Source of the DNA: Nocardioides soli
GTDB taxonomy: Bacteria; Actinomycetota; Actinomycetes; Propionibacteriales; Nocardioidaceae
DNA length: 64,000 nt
Direction: 5' to 3'
Assembly: GCF_014191495.1 (NCBI RefSeq)
Contig: NZ_JACHWR010000002.1
Span: 1,178,001 to 1,242,000 of the forward strand
This document shows, in pieces, positions 9,460-19,212 of the stretch. The notes below the pieces were generated by a model. The model was not told the DNA's origin and ran no database searches. It saw only the letters and a list, made by a program, of their open reading frames with translations. The first letter of the stretch is position 1. Each line of letters opens with the position of its first letter. The position numbers and the translations under genes were made by a program.

Positions 9460-11000
9460 CGGGTCACCTCGTTCCCCTCGCGGCTGTCGTGCTGGCTGTC
9501 GTGCTGGCCGAGACGTGCCCATCCGGCGGTGCCCTGGGTCAGCGACCGTTCTTCGCCGGCACGGTGCTCGCCAACAGCGGGTTGCCGGGCGTGGTGGTCG
9601 AGGATCGAGGACAGATCGGCCTCGGCGAACCGGCCGTGGACGGCGGCGTGGCCGAGTGCCCAGTCGACCTCGACGGGGTCGAACAGCTTGGCCAGGCTGA
9701 GGGCTTCGGCCATCTTGACCCTCATCCGCGGCGTGCCCGCCGCAGCGGCCTCGACCAGCCACAGGCGGGCGCCCTCGCCCAGGTCGAGGAACTCGGCTTC
9801 CGCTGGGTTCTTCGCTCGCGGCTGCCGGTTCAACGGACCTTCCGGCTGCGGTGGGAAGTGCTCGTCGTTGATCCTCGGCGTGCCCGGCGTCGCGCGCGCG
9901 TGGCGGGCGACCTCGGCGGGTCCGTCCTCGCCGACGTGAACGATGACGACCTCCTCGCCGTCGCCGAGTCCTTGGGCACGAACCCACACCGTGGCGCCGA
10001 GCAGGGTGTGTGGCACCGAGTACTGGCCGGACTCGAACATCACCATCGGCGTGTTGCCCGGCACTACCCGGGTGGTGCCGAACGCGACTGTGTGCGGCTG
10101 TGTCGGGACCGGGTGTAGCCGTGTCCGCTCTTCGGCCAACATCTCGACCGGTGGCCGCTTCGTGGTCCGGTGAGCCCGGGTGTTGACCTTCTGACAGAAC
10201 GCCTCACACGCCTCCTCGAGCTCGCTAAACGACGCGTACTCCTCACGCAGGTTGGTGTCCTTGGGCACCAGGTCGGCCTTGCTGATCTTCACCGACGACT
10301 CGGTGCCGCCCTTGGACGCCGGATCCGCCGGCACACAGGTGTGGACCACGACCGAGTAGTGCTCGGCGAAGGTGACGAGCTGTCCGTTGCGGACCGGGAT
10401 CCCGGCGATGTGCTCGGTCGTGACGGTCTTCTCGTTGTCGGTCAGCACGTAGGTCGGCACCCCACCCAACCGGCGGAAGGTCTGGTCCAGCGCGGCGAAC
10501 ACGGACGGCATGGTCTTATCGCGCAGCGCGATCACGACCCGGAACCGCGACCACGCCAGCCACGCCACGAACAGAACCGTCTTGACGCCGTCGACGACAG
10601 GTCCGTCGCCGTAGTCGTACTGCAGCCACATCCCCGGCTCGGTGACCCAGGGCCGGTGGACCCGCACATGTCCTGACCGGTATGACTTCTTCACCGATGC
10701 GACCGCACGACGGGTGGTGCGCTCCGAACCCTTGTAGCCCATCGCGAGCAGCTTCTCGTGCGCTCTGTCGGCACGGACCTTGCCCTTGGACCGCTCGACC
10801 CACTCCTCGACCTTGGGCAGGTACTCATCGATCAACTGCGGCCGAGTCACGGCCTTGTCCAGCTCACCCCCGGCAGCACGGCGGTCCACGTAGTGCTTGA
10901 CCGTGTGGTGCGAGCATCCGGCCAGCTCGCCGGCATCACGCAACGACCCTGTCAGGTCGTAGGCATCCAGGATTTCCATGATCTCCTCGGCAGACTTCAA
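9456..11000 (-). CDS. istA: IS21 transposase IstA
   Basis: DDE transposase of 514 residues. The N terminus has an HTH (LRDAGELAGCSHHTVKHYVD); the catalytic core shows WLQYDYGDGPVVDG with the first aspartate, YVLTDNEKTV with the second, and PASKGGTESSVKISK with the glutamate. It precedes istB with a 4-base overlap. No disruption is visible, so this copy is probably active. Confidence 0.95.
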   Translation of the reverse strand: MKSAEEIMEILDAYDLTGSLRDAGELAGCSHHTVKHYVDRRAAGGELDKAVTRPQLIDEYLPKVEEWVERSKGKVRADRAHEKLLAMGYKGSERTTRRAVASVKKSYRSGHVRVHRPWVTEPGMWLQYDYGDGPVVDGVKTVLFVAWLAWSRFRVVIALRDKTMPSVFAALDQTFRRLGGVPTYVLTDNEKTVTTEHIAGIPVRNGQLVTFAEHYSVVVHTCVPADPASKGGTESSVKISKADLVPKDTNLREEYASFSELEEACEAFCQKVNTRAHRTTKRPPVEMLAEERTRLHPVPTQPHTVAFGTTRVVPGNTPMVMFESGQYSVPHTLLGATVWVRAQGLGDGEEVVIVHVGEDGPAEVARHARATPGTPRINDEHFPPQPEGPLNRQPRAKNPAEAEFLDLGEGARLWLVEAAAAGTPRMRVKMAEALSLAKLFDPVEVDWALGHAAVHGRFAEADLSSILDHHARQPAVGEHRAGEERSLTQGTAGWARLGQHDSQHDSREGNEVTR

Positions 11001-11191
11001 GTTGTCCCTCCTCAGGGCGACGGGCGCTTCAGCACCGCCGATCGCACCTGAGGAGGGGCCTCAACCGTCGGAGCCGGTGAGGCAGACGACGTCGTGTCGG
11101 GCAGATCCCATGACCGCCACCGGGCAGGTTTCATGTCCGCCAGCGGGCAGTTTCGTGGCCGTCTCCGGGCAGAATTTCATGGCCGCCGACA

Positions 11192-12229
11192 GAGCAGTGG
11201 GCCGATCTCGACGTCGAGGTCAGAACCGGGGAGACAATCGCGAGCATCGACCGATCCCTGTCGTCACTACACGCTGAGTCGGGAGAGGTCCACTCAGGCG
11301 TAGACGTCGTGGTCTTGTGCACGGGAGGTCGGAATCGAATCCTCAACGTGCCAGGCGGAGATCTCGAGGCCATCTACTACCTGCGAGACCTCGAGGACGC
11401 CGCGACCTTGTCTACGTCTTTGAAACCGGGAACACGGCTAGTCGTCGTGGGAGGCGGCTATATCGGGTGTGAGATCGCAGCCAGCGCGACAACGCGCGGA
11501 TGCCACGTTACGGTTCTCGAAGCAATGCCGCACATCCTGTCCCGCGCGCTGCCCCCCCGGTGGAGCGACGTGATCGCGCATGAGCACCGACAGAAGGGCG
11601 TACAGATTCGTATCAGCACCTCGGTACGGCGGTTTGTCGGAGATAGCCGGGTGCGTGCAGTTGAGCTGGATGACGGAGAGCTGCTGGAGGCGGATGCCGT
11701 GGTTGTCGGCATCGGTATGGAGCCGGCCGTCGAGCTAGGGCGATCCCTCGAGCTGAAAGTAGACGGTGGCATTCTCGTTGACGAAGCGGGCCGGACCAGT
11801 CGCCCCCGAGTCTTCGCGTCGGGTGACGTCACGATTCAGCCCGACGTGTGGACTGGCTCGGGGTTCCGCCGTCTGGAGTCGTTCCAGAATGCACAGGAGC
11901 AATCAGACTCCGTGGCGGCGGCCATCCTTGATCAAGAACTCCCGAAGCGCCCGGCACCCTGGTTCTGGTCCGATCAGTACGAGCTCAATATCCAAACGGC
12001 CGGCGTTGTGGAAGGCGGAGACGATGTCGTTGTCCGTGGCAGCGTCGAAGATGGCAACTTCTGTGCATTCCACATTCGTCACGGGCGACTAGTTGGCACT
12101 TTCGCTATTAATCGCGGACGCGATGTGCGGGTCGCGATGCGCATGATGGAGTCGGGCGTCGCAGTGGTGCCGGCGGAACTTGCGGATACATCTAATGATC
12201 TCCGTCGCGTCGTCGCACGGCAGACGTAG
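11192..12229 (+). pseudogene. NAD(P)/FAD ferredoxin reductase, 5' end cut off by IS21
   Basis: FAD-dependent reductase of the type that passes electrons from NADH to ferredoxin for oxygenases. The NAD-binding motif VVVGGGYIGCEIAA and the C-terminal FAD block (PRVFASGDV) are intact, followed by the reductase C-terminal domain (RRLESFQNAQEQ). The reading frame stays open right to the IS21 boundary at 11191, and the first recognisable residues (QWADLDVEVRTGETI) correspond to about residue 75 of such enzymes, so the N-terminal FAD-binding GxGxxG is missing. 345 residues remain of roughly 400. An internal GTG at 11309 could start a useless fragment. The missing oxygenase is not in the window. Confidence 0.85.
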
Positions 12230-12248
12230 AGCGCTTCTTGCAAAGAGT

Positions 12249-12265
12249 GTTTCGGTTAGCGGAAC
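12249..12265. promoter_or_regulatory. Candidate IclR-type operator upstream of paralogue 2
   Basis: GTTTCGGTTAGCGGAAC is a near-perfect 17-bp palindrome 45 bases before the ATG of the second unknown gene. It matches the style of IclR operators and has a degenerate counterpart at 6162-6178. Which IclR protein binds is inference. Confidence 0.45.
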
Positions 12266-12310
12266 CGATCGCGGGCGCTCAAGTAGGGCCCTGACCTAGT
12301 GTCACGTGCC

Positions 12311-12772
12311 ATGAGCTCCTCGACGACCGACCACGGCCGCCCAGGAGAACTCGGCGCCTCGTCTCTGGTAGATCTGAAGTCGGCTCGCCAGCGACACGAT
12401 CGTCCTGCTATCCCTGACCGAGTTGTCCGTTACGGCATCGTTCGCCGACTCAGGGTAGGAGTTCACAGCACGGAGCTGCAAGTAGAGAGCGCTCTTGGCG
12501 AGCGCGTATGGCTGCGTCTTGACAGCCTTCCCGACCCCGCTGCGGCGGATGTGATGCTCCGTTCCGGGCTCAGGCCGCTGTCCGTCATCCTTGAGGTCGG
12601 TGCGGGGGGAGACGTTGATTGCGCTGCCATCTGTACTTCGACCTCGGGGCCTGCCCGTCGCAAGGTACCGCTGGCCTCTGCGTTGTCGCTATGTGCTGAC
12701 GGTCGCCACACTGTCGTGACTCAACCGGACCTTCCGGCGCCTCGATCGCACGGCACCGAAGATCAGGCCTGA
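12311..12772 (+). CDS. Small protein of unknown function, paralogue 2
   Basis: 153 residues, clearly homologous to the protein at 6223-6648 along its whole length (MSSSTT start, VRYGIVRRLRVGVHSTELQV, LEVGAGGDVDC, LSLCADGRHTVVT near the end) with a slightly longer, acidic tail. I do not recognise the family. No signal peptide or membrane segment. Start ATG 12311 is chosen by conservation with the paralogue. It sits 80 bases after the truncated reductase and ahead of a coxM-like remnant, inside the composite transposon. Confidence 0.65.
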   Translation: MSSSTTDHGRPGELGASSLVDLKSARQRHDRPAIPDRVVRYGIVRRLRVGVHSTELQVESALGERVWLRLDSLPDPAAADVMLRSGLRPLSVILEVGAGGDVDCAAICTSTSGPARRKVPLASALSLCADGRHTVVTQPDLPAPRSHGTEDQA

Positions 12773-13168
12773 GAAAACGCGGCTTGCCGTCCTCAGGCCG
12801 GTAGTTCCACTCAACGACACCACGCTCTTGTTATTCGATTACGACGGCCGCAGTCTAGTCAGCGTGTGTTCGGTTCTGCGTTGGCGATTGGGTGATGGCG
12901 CCTTGTTGGTTTGTGAATCGTTCTCGGCGTCGGCACTCGGGCGTCAGAGGCGGCACTACTCCGCCCCTCGGCGGACATCGAGCCACCCCGCAGGCAGGCG
13001 GGCTCTTAGCAGCGCGTGCGAATGCGCTCGTCGTGACGAAATGCGCCACGGACGAGCCTGTACGTCCGAGCAGCGTTCCAGCTCGGTGGGACGCGCCTCG
13101 ATTTGGGTCATTTAACGCAAACCGTTCCCGCAAGGGGGCCTAGTGGCCTTCGTTGCCTGCCAGCTACG
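12773..13168. other. Intergenic region, no gene seen
   Basis: About 400 bases between the unknown gene and the coxM-like remnant. Short open frames overlap on both strands but none has family similarity. The last part presumably held the promoter of the coxM-like gene. Confidence 0.4.
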
Positions 13169-13180
13169 AAGGAGGACGAG

Positions 13181-13490
13181 ATGAAGCCTGCGCAGTTCTC
13201 CTACTACGACCCACGTACCGTTGAGGAAGTCCTTCAGTTCCTCGACGAGAAACAGGACGACGTGGTGCTGCTCGCTGGCGGACAGAGCCTGGTGCCTATG
13301 CTCAACATGCGGCTGGCCCAGCCTGAATGTGTGGTGGACCTAGGCAGGGTCGCAGGTCTGTACCAAGTCGAGGACACGAACGACTCCATTGCACTTGGGT
13401 CGATGGTCACGCTCGCGGCTATCGAAAGAAACGCAGCTCGTGGGAAGGGACGCCCTGAGGGCCTCGGAGATCACTCCTCTCTGGCAGCTC
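13181..13490 (+). pseudogene. CoxM-like FAD-binding subunit, N-terminal remnant
   Basis: The first 85 residues (FSYYDPRTVEEVLQFLDEK, LLAGGQSLVPMLNMRLAQP, DSIALGSMVTLAAIER) are the FAD-binding N terminus of the medium subunit of xanthine/carbon monoxide dehydrogenases. A good Shine-Dalgarno AAGGAGG at 13169-13175 precedes ATG 13181. Similarity is lost by frameshift after about 13440 and the rest of the roughly 280-residue subunit is absent, as are the large and small subunits. Such enzymes often act on purines or N-heterocycles, which fits the nitrogen-related relics nearby. Confidence 0.8.
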
Positions 13491-14056
13491 ATCGGAGTGG
13501 CCACGGTAGTCGTTGTCGCGGCGGTCCCGTGCTACCTCCTGTGCGTGCTATCCAAGGCGCTGGGCGTCTTGCGGGGGCGAAGCGACTGAGATTACGGGAA
13601 CTGATCTTGCGACGTGGGGTGTCAACAACTACGAGGAAGAGAACCTCCTGGGTCGACAACACGGCTCCGCAAGGCGCTGGGACAGGCCACTCTCGGTGGC
13701 AGGTGGGCAGCGTGTTGGCTTCCTCGCTTGAGGTTCTAAGCACACGTGATTGTCCACGAACGCCGTTGCTTGGGCCGAGCGGGGCGTGCGGTTCGTGGAC
13801 AATCGCTTGAGGGAATGCAGCTCGGTGGTGGCCTCGCGCGGCAACGGGCGCCGTGCTGGCCCGGCCGAGACCGATGCCGACAGGTGCGGTCATCGCCTGC
13901 TCCTGACTCCAAGAGTCACTGATTGACGCTCATCTGGCTAATTGGCGAGTCAGGTGGGACCACGTCTCCATGGCGACGCGGATGCTTTTACGATCGGAGA
14001 TCCAGTGAGTGCTTTACCGCTCAACAGACCGACCCCTGCTACGCCGGCTGCGTTGC
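13491..14056. other. Non-coding or decayed region
   Basis: About 570 bases between the coxM-like remnant and the IS630. No gene is recognisable. It contains the inverted repeat listed separately at 13748-13804. Confidence 0.4.
13748..13804. repeat. 14-bp perfect inverted repeat with 29-nt loop
   Basis: GATTGTCCACGAAC at 13748-13761 faces GTTCGTGGACAATC at 13791-13804. No T-run follows, so a terminator is not obvious. It may be an operator, a recombination site or a remnant of a mobile element end. Confidence 0.5.
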
Positions 14057-14058
14057 TA

Positions 14059-15335
14059 GTACCGCGTCAGGCAACCTTCGCCCTCTTGATGGTGGCGGCG
14101 CGTTTGACCACTTTGCGTAGCCGTGGGTCGGTGGCGTGGGTGTTTCGCCAGATGATGTAGCGGCGGATCATGCTGGCCTGCGCGCGGTGGCTGGGGTGGT
14201 CGGTGCCGTCGAGGGCGAAGTAGCGCAGGGCGGTGAACTGGGCCTCGATCCGATTCAGCCAGGAGCCGTAAAACGGAACGTAGGCGAGCTCGACGTTGTT
14301 CGCGTCGGCCCAGTCCCCGACCCGAGAGTCGGTCTTGGTGGACAGGTGCGGGCTGTAGTTGTCCAGCACGATCGCGATCCGCACCTCGGGCGGGTGCAGG
14401 GAGCGCAGGTAGCGGCAGAACGCGAGGAATTCGGTGCGTCCTTTGCGGGCCACGACGTGACCGTAGAGCCGGTCGGTGGACAGGTCGTAGCCGGCCATTA
14501 GGTGGCGGACCCCGTGTGGGCGCTTGTAGGTGGCTCGCCGTCGCCGGCGACGCGGCCGGGCGTGATCGCCCGGGCCATCCGCGACCCGCGCCCACTGCCG
14601 ACCCGGGTGGGGCTGCAGGTTCAGCGGTCCGAACTCGTCCATGCAGATCACCACGTCCGGGTCGCCTTCACCGGCAGGCCTCTTGCCGTCGGCGATCGCG
14701 TACAGCTCCAGCACCCGGTTCTTCTTGGCCTCGTAGTCCGGGTCAGTGCTGGTCTTCCAGGTCTTGACCGCCTGGAAAGGAGACGCCCTCATCACGCAGC
14801 AGCATCCGCAGCCCCTCGTGAGAGATGTCCTCGACCACCCCCTGCGCCACCAGGTAGTCGGCCAGCTTGGACAGGCTCCAGGTTGAGAACGGCAGCCCGT
14901 GATCGCCAGGCCGAGCCAGCGCGATCTGCTTGATCTGCTCGCGTTGGGCGGTGTCGAACTTCGGTGGCCGCCCGCCGGCGTACTTCGGCCCGAGTGAGTC
15001 GAACCCGTCGGCGTTGAAGTTGTGAATCACATCGCGCACCCGATCGGGACTGGTGAACGTCACCTCCGCGATCTGCGCGGTGTCCATGCCCTGAGCGGAC
15101 AGCAGCACCATCTGCGCCCGCCGCCACGTCACAACCGACCCCGAACCGCGGCGCACGATCCGCAACAGCCGGTTGCCCTCGTCGTTGGTGATTTCCCGGA
15201 CCCGAACTCTCTCGGCCATCGGTACTCCTGGGGGAAGACAGGACCCAACGGTTCGAGCCTGCGGCACTCACAGCCCCGATCAGCGGACCCCGCCCGGCGC
15301 GTCACCGGAAGGGCGAAGGTTCAAGGCCGCGGTAC
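14059..15335 (-). mobile_element. IS630-family insertion sequence
   Basis: 1277 bp between two TA dinucleotides (14057-14058 and 15336-15337), the standard IS630 target duplication. The ends are similar inverted repeats: GTACCGCG then AACCTTCGCCCT inside both ends. It lies 35 bases before the second IclR gene and may have displaced its promoter. Confidence 0.85.
14067..15219 (-). CDS. IS630-family transposase, two overlapping frames
   Basis: Start ATG 15219 has a good CAGGAG before it. The first frame gives the HTH part (MAERVRVREITNDEGNRL, GGRPPKF, HEGLRMLLRDEGVSF) and runs out at 14743; the second gives the DDE part (VVICMDEFGPLNLQPHPGR, IVLDNYSPH, YGSWLNRIEAQF) and ends at 14067. The frames meet at a TCCTTTCC stretch near 14780, where a single-base shift joins GVSF to QAVKTW. 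IS630 elements commonly use such programmed frameshifts; a disabling mutation is the alternative. Confidence 0.85.
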
Positions 15336-15370
15336 TAGACAGAACGTTGCGCAAGCCGCACACTGACGGA

Positions 15371-16162
15371 GTGCGGTACGCAGAGCGGGATGGCGCCGCC
15401 TCATCGGTTCTGGGTCGCTCCTTCGCGCTGCTCTCCTGCTTCGAGGGGCATGAGGGCGAAATACGACTGAGCGAACTTTCACGCCGCACCGGCATGCCGA
15501 AGGCGACAGCGCATCGGCTGCTCCAGTCGCTGATTCAGTTCGGAGCCGTAGAACGCGAAGGAAACGGATACCGGATCGGCATCCGACTCTATGAGCTCGG
15601 CCAACTTTCCCAACAGGCACAGACGCTACGCGCGACAGCCCTGCCCATGTTGACTCGGTTGCACAGCGCGACTCACGCGACCGTGCATTTGGCCGTGCTC
15701 GAGCAGACGGAAGTCGTGTACCTGGACAAGCTAATTGGTCCCATGGGTCCACGCATACCATCGCGCCTCGGAGGACGGATGCCGGCTTATTGCACGGCAT
15801 TGGGGAAGGTGATGCTCGCCCATTCAGGGCCGGAGACTGTTCAAGCCGTCATTGACGGCGGAATGCAGCGACGGGCACCCCGCACTATCGTGCTGCCTTC
15901 GTCGCTAGTCCGCGAGTTTCCCGCAGTGCGCAAGACAGGAATTGCGTATGAATGGGAAGAGTCGGCAGTCGGCGTCGTGTGCGCTGCGGCCGCAGTTCTT
16001 GACTCAGCTGGTAAGCCACTCGCGGCCATCTCAGTTTCAGGGCTGGGGAACCAAATTGATCCGCATCACATAGGACCCACGGTCCGGTCCGCGGCGCTTT
16101 CACTCGCACGTTCACTTGCCGTCGAGGCCCCCACTGCCGGGATCAGCAACAGTTCGAATTGA
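15371..16162 (+). CDS. IclR-family transcriptional regulator, paralogue 2
   Basis: 263 residues, closely similar to the regulator at 7148 through both domains: winged HTH (LSELSRRTGMPKATAHRLLQ) and GAF-like effector domain (VHLAVLEQTEVVYLDKLIG, GRMPAYCTALGKVMLA). The start GTG 15371 aligns with ATG 7148 of paralogue 1. An IS630 ends 35 bases upstream, so transcription may now depend on the IS or be lost. It is followed by urease relics. Effector unknown. Confidence 0.9.
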   Translation: MRYAERDGAASSVLGRSFALLSCFEGHEGEIRLSELSRRTGMPKATAHRLLQSLIQFGAVEREGNGYRIGIRLYELGQLSQQAQTLRATALPMLTRLHSATHATVHLAVLEQTEVVYLDKLIGPMGPRIPSRLGGRMPAYCTALGKVMLAHSGPETVQAVIDGGMQRRAPRTIVLPSSLVREFPAVRKTGIAYEWEESAVGVVCAAAAVLDSAGKPLAAISVSGLGNQIDPHHIGPTVRSAALSLARSLAVEAPTAGISNSSN

Positions 16163-16308
16163 GGTCGGCACTGGCTCACGTGAACTGACGAAGGTCAGAG
16201 CCAGTTCGCACAGCAAGCTGGTGCGTTGGCCGACTCGGCATTGCGCATGCGATGAAGCCCCATCTCATTTGACGCTACAACCGCTGCACGATCAATCTAG
16301 GGACGCGT

Positions 16309-16630
16309 CATGCATTTGACTCCCGAGGATACCGAGAAGCGGCTGCTCGCGGTGGTGGGGATGGTCGCGCGCGACGGCTTGAGCGCGGGGTGCGGCTCAA
16401 TCACCCGGAGACTGTCGCGGTGCTGAGTTGCTGGGTGATCGAGCAGGCTCGGGATGGTCTTGGTCTGGGGAAACTGATGGAGACCGGCAGGCACGTGCTG
16501 ACAGCTGCCCAGGTGCTGCTGGACGTGACGCTGCTGTTGCGCGACATCCAGGTAGAGGCAACGTTCGCGGACGGCCGAAAGCTGGTCACGATCCACGACC
16601 CCATCGCACACCAGCCGCACGAGGGGTCGG
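16309..16630 (+). pseudogene. ureA: Urease gamma subunit remnant
   Basis: [20 protein letters not shown] is the UreA N terminus; [29 protein letters not shown] and [18 protein letters not shown] follow in a second frame, so a single-base shift near 16385 breaks the gene. Urease gamma is part of the nickel enzyme that hydrolyses urea. The order ureA, ureB, ureC is the standard one. Confidence 0.85.
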
Positions 16631-16635
16631 GTGCC

Positions 16636-16934
16636 TTGCGACTGTGGACGGGGTGCTCGAGATCAATGCTGACCGGTCGCCCGACGAGCGTGGGACTCTC
16701 GTAATCGTGAACACAGGTGACCGGCCTGTGCAGATCGGGTCGCACCTCCACCTTCCCGACGCCAACGTGGCTCTCGAGTTCGACCAAGGAGCGGCTGATG
16801 GATTCCGGTTCGACATCCCTCCCGGCACCTCCCGTCGATTCGATCCCGGCGCTTCGCGCGACATGCCGATCGTGGCGCTGCGCGGACGTCGTGTCGTCCC
16901 CGGAATCCAGGTCAAGGCGCGAGTCCATGGCTGA
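16636..16934 (+). pseudogene. ureB: Urease beta subunit remnant
   Basis: [40 protein letters not shown] and RRFDPGASRDMPIVALRGRR are typical UreB. The frame is open to the stop at 16932-16934, but the N terminus lacks a good start and is out of frame with the preceding ureA part. Possibly a former gamma-beta fusion or a separate gene that lost its start. Confidence 0.8.
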
Positions 16935-17147
16935 GCTGACCCGACCCGGCGCGAGCAGGCCCTATACGGGCCTACGGTGGGCGATCAGATTCGGCTCGGC
17001 GACGCGGACCTATGGATCCAGGTCGAGAGGGACCTCACTTTCGGCGGCGAAGAGGCGTTGTTCGGCGGCGACAAGTCCATCCGCGAGCCGATGGCCCAAT
17101 CGACCGTGCCTCGCAGCGCTGGCGCGCCCGACACCGTGATCACCAAC
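16927..17147 (+). pseudogene. ureC: Urease alpha subunit, N-terminal remnant
   Basis: ATG 16927 overlaps the ureB stop by eight bases. After MAELTR the frame is disturbed and recovers as [34 protein letters not shown] residues and [19 protein letters not shown]. Similarity stops abruptly at about residue 75, where an IS21-type fragment begins. The nickel site residues are all downstream and missing, so no urease activity can come from this locus. Confidence 0.8.
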
Positions 17148-17569
17148 ACCGGCAACAACCTGGTCGTGCGGTCCTCGAGCGGGAACGCAGCGCGTCGGCA
17201 ACCACAGATCGCACGGCGCGGCATCACCAGGCTGCCAGACCAGCCGGTCGGCCTGATCGACCGATCGACGCTCAGGCCACAGCCGATTCACGTTTTCAGA
17301 GAACACCGGATCGACCCCGTCCAACCGACCGGCTCGGCCAGCACCGTCGCGGGCATGTCCGGCGTCTGCTCCAACAACGCCCTGCACCCGGCGCTCGACC
17401 ACCGTGAACAATGTCGGCCCAGGCTTGCGCTCATCCGCGGGCGGCGCATCGGAGTTCACCGCCTTGATCACCGTGCCCCGCGAAACCTCAATCGCGCCGC
17501 GATCCGCGCCTTCTGCACCCCCTCAGCAGCCAGCATCCTGATCAGCGCCAAGTCCTCCAAGGTGCTCAC
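17148..17569 (-). pseudogene. Fragment of a second, distinct IS21-type transposase
   Basis: From a GTG at 17569 the minus strand reads [36 protein letters not shown], then after a frame change [16 protein letters not shown], which match the N-terminal third of IS21-group IstA proteins with the QPGD..CDLW motif. It differs from the two intact IS21 copies. It interrupts the ureC remnant. Confidence 0.65.
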
Positions 17570-17721
17570 TCTCCAATCGTTGAGTATCACTTTTCACCGC
17601 CGGAAGTGTTCCCCTTCGAGTGCCGCCGCCAGCTGGTCTGCTGAATGGAACTATTGTATTGCGACCCGCGCTGGATGCGGTCACAGTTGCCATCCACCTA
17701 AGGCTGTTGGGAAGGTTTCTC

Positions 17722-19164
17722 ATGGGAACGACGAGCATCGAAGGTAACACCGAACTTCGACGTGAATTCACGTTGTGGTCGTCCTTCGCGATCTCCTTCG
17801 CTTTCGTCTCACCTATCGTGGCGCTCTACTCCATTTTTGGTCTAGCAATTTCTACGGCGGGTCCCTCCTTCTGGTGGGGCTTCATTATCGTCTTCGCGGG
17901 CCAGTTCCTGGTCGCACTTGTGTTCGCAATGCTCGTGTCAAGGTGGCCATACGAGGGGTCGATCTATCAATGGTCTGGGAAGCTACTGGGACCAAGATAT
18001 GGCTGGTTTGCAGGTTGGACATATCAATGGACCCTGATCATCGGCATGTCCACTCTCTCTCTAGCGACGGCGGGCTTCATTGCGAACGTTGTGGGGATTG
18101 CTCATCCATCGGGGGCGACAAGGGCTTGGATCGCGCTCGCGATCCTAGTTGCCGGAACGGCATTGAACATGGCCGGCCGTCGAGTCCTCCGCGTCTTCGT
18201 GTCCGCGAGTATTATCGCGGAGGTTATCGGATCAATAGGTCTTGCAATCTGGTTGCTCGCGTTTCACCGTGAGCAACCGTTGAGTGTGCTAACGGAAGGG
18301 AGCCCGTCAGGATCGGGGGACTATCTAGCCATATCTGGTCCTTTCGTTGTCGCTTTGGTATTCATAGGATTCTCCTTCGTCGGGTTCGAGAGTGCTAGCG
18401 CGATTGCAGAGGAAGTACATGAGCCTCGGAAGTCGTTGCCGAAAGCGATGCTTCGATCCCTGGTCCTGGTTGCGATTGTCGTAATGCTCTCCAGCCTGGC
18501 CATCATCCTCGCAATTCCAGACCTGCGCCCTATAACAGCCGGTGAAGTTGCCGATCCCGTCTACTACACGCTCACGGGTCAACTCGGCGCTGGAATCGCG
18601 AGGCCCTTGGAGATCCTATTTGTAATAGGGTTCATGGCGAGTTTCCTTGCTGTCCAAACGTCAGCATCGCGAATCATTTGGTCATTCGCGCGCAACGGTG
18701 CCTTACCTGGGTCTAAGTTTTTGGTGCGTTTGAGCCCTGGCCGGCGTCAACCAGTCAACGCACTATTGCTCACGACCGCAATCGGTGCGGCACTTCTGCT
18801 GCTTAGCAACGTCGCATCCGACATTTACGCCCTCATGCTGAACCTGACTGCTGGCAGTTTCTTTCTCGCATTCTTGTTTCCCTTGATCGGGGCTTTGGTG
18901 ATCCAGGCCCGTGGCCAATTGCTTGGGGGGGTCTTTAGTCTCGGCCGTGCTACTTTTCCGATCACCGTTGCGGCGGTCCTGTGGACTATTTTGGAGCTTG
19001 TGAATATCGCTTGGCCCCGTAAAATCTATCCTGAGTGGTACCTAAACTGGTCGATTCCCATTGGGATATTCTTTTTAGCCATGGCCGGCTTGGTTGTCTT
19101 CGTGCTCGTTCATCGACCCACGACCGGTAGTGCGCGAGAGGCTGAGGCGGAACAGGTTGAGTAG
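17722..19164 (+). CDS. APC-superfamily amino acid/amine permease
   Basis: 480-residue integral membrane transporter with about 12 predicted membrane segments. The first helix region ([20 protein letters not shown]) and the sixth ([20 protein letters not shown]) carry typical APC motifs. Start ATG 17722 has GGGAAGG upstream; the longer frame from 17620 adds unconserved residues. It is followed 48 bases later by a DUF1989 gene; permeases of this group are commonly found with DUF1989 (urea carboxylase-associated) proteins, so urea, guanidine or a related amine is a reasonable substrate guess. GC content is visibly lower than in flanking genes, suggesting transfer. Confidence 0.85.
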   Translation: MGTTSIEGNTELRREFTLWSSFAISFAFVSPIVALYSIFGLAISTAGPSFWWGFIIVFAGQFLVALVFAMLVSRWPYEGSIYQWSGKLLGPRYGWFAGWTYQWTLIIGMSTLSLATAGFIANVVGIAHPSGATRAWIALAILVAGTALNMAGRRVLRVFVSASIIAEVIGSIGLAIWLLAFHREQPLSVLTEGSPSGSGDYLAISGPFVVALVFIGFSFVGFESASAIAEEVHEPRKSLPKAMLRSLVLVAIVVMLSSLAIILAIPDLRPITAGEVADPVYYTLTGQLGAGIARPLEILFVIGFMASFLAVQTSASRIIWSFARNGALPGSKFLVRLSPGRRQPVNALLLTTAIGAALLLLSNVASDIYALMLNLTAGSFFLAFLFPLIGALVIQARGQLLGGVFSLGRATFPITVAAVLWTILELVNIAWPRKIYPEWYLNWSIPIGIFFLAMAGLVVFVLVHRPTTGSAREAEAEQVE

Positions 19165-19212
19165 AATGCACGAATGCACGAATCGACTATTAGCCTAGAG
19201 GAAGAGCAAGTA

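Larger units (their letters stand above)
8539..11191 (-). mobile_element. IS21-family insertion sequence, copy 1
   Basis: A 2653-bp element starting TGTCAAGGG and ending CCGCCGACA, so both ends read 5'-TGTC. It carries istA and istB on the minus strand. It appears identical to copy 2 at 30017-32669, with a constant offset of 21478 bases, so the two copies diverged very recently. Its inner end cuts the reductase gene that follows. Confidence 0.9.

Noticed and set aside
8665..9987. 440-residue version of IstB
   Set aside because: The extra N-terminal part overlaps istA in another frame and is arginine-rich shadow sequence; ATG 9459 overlapping the istA stop is the normal start.
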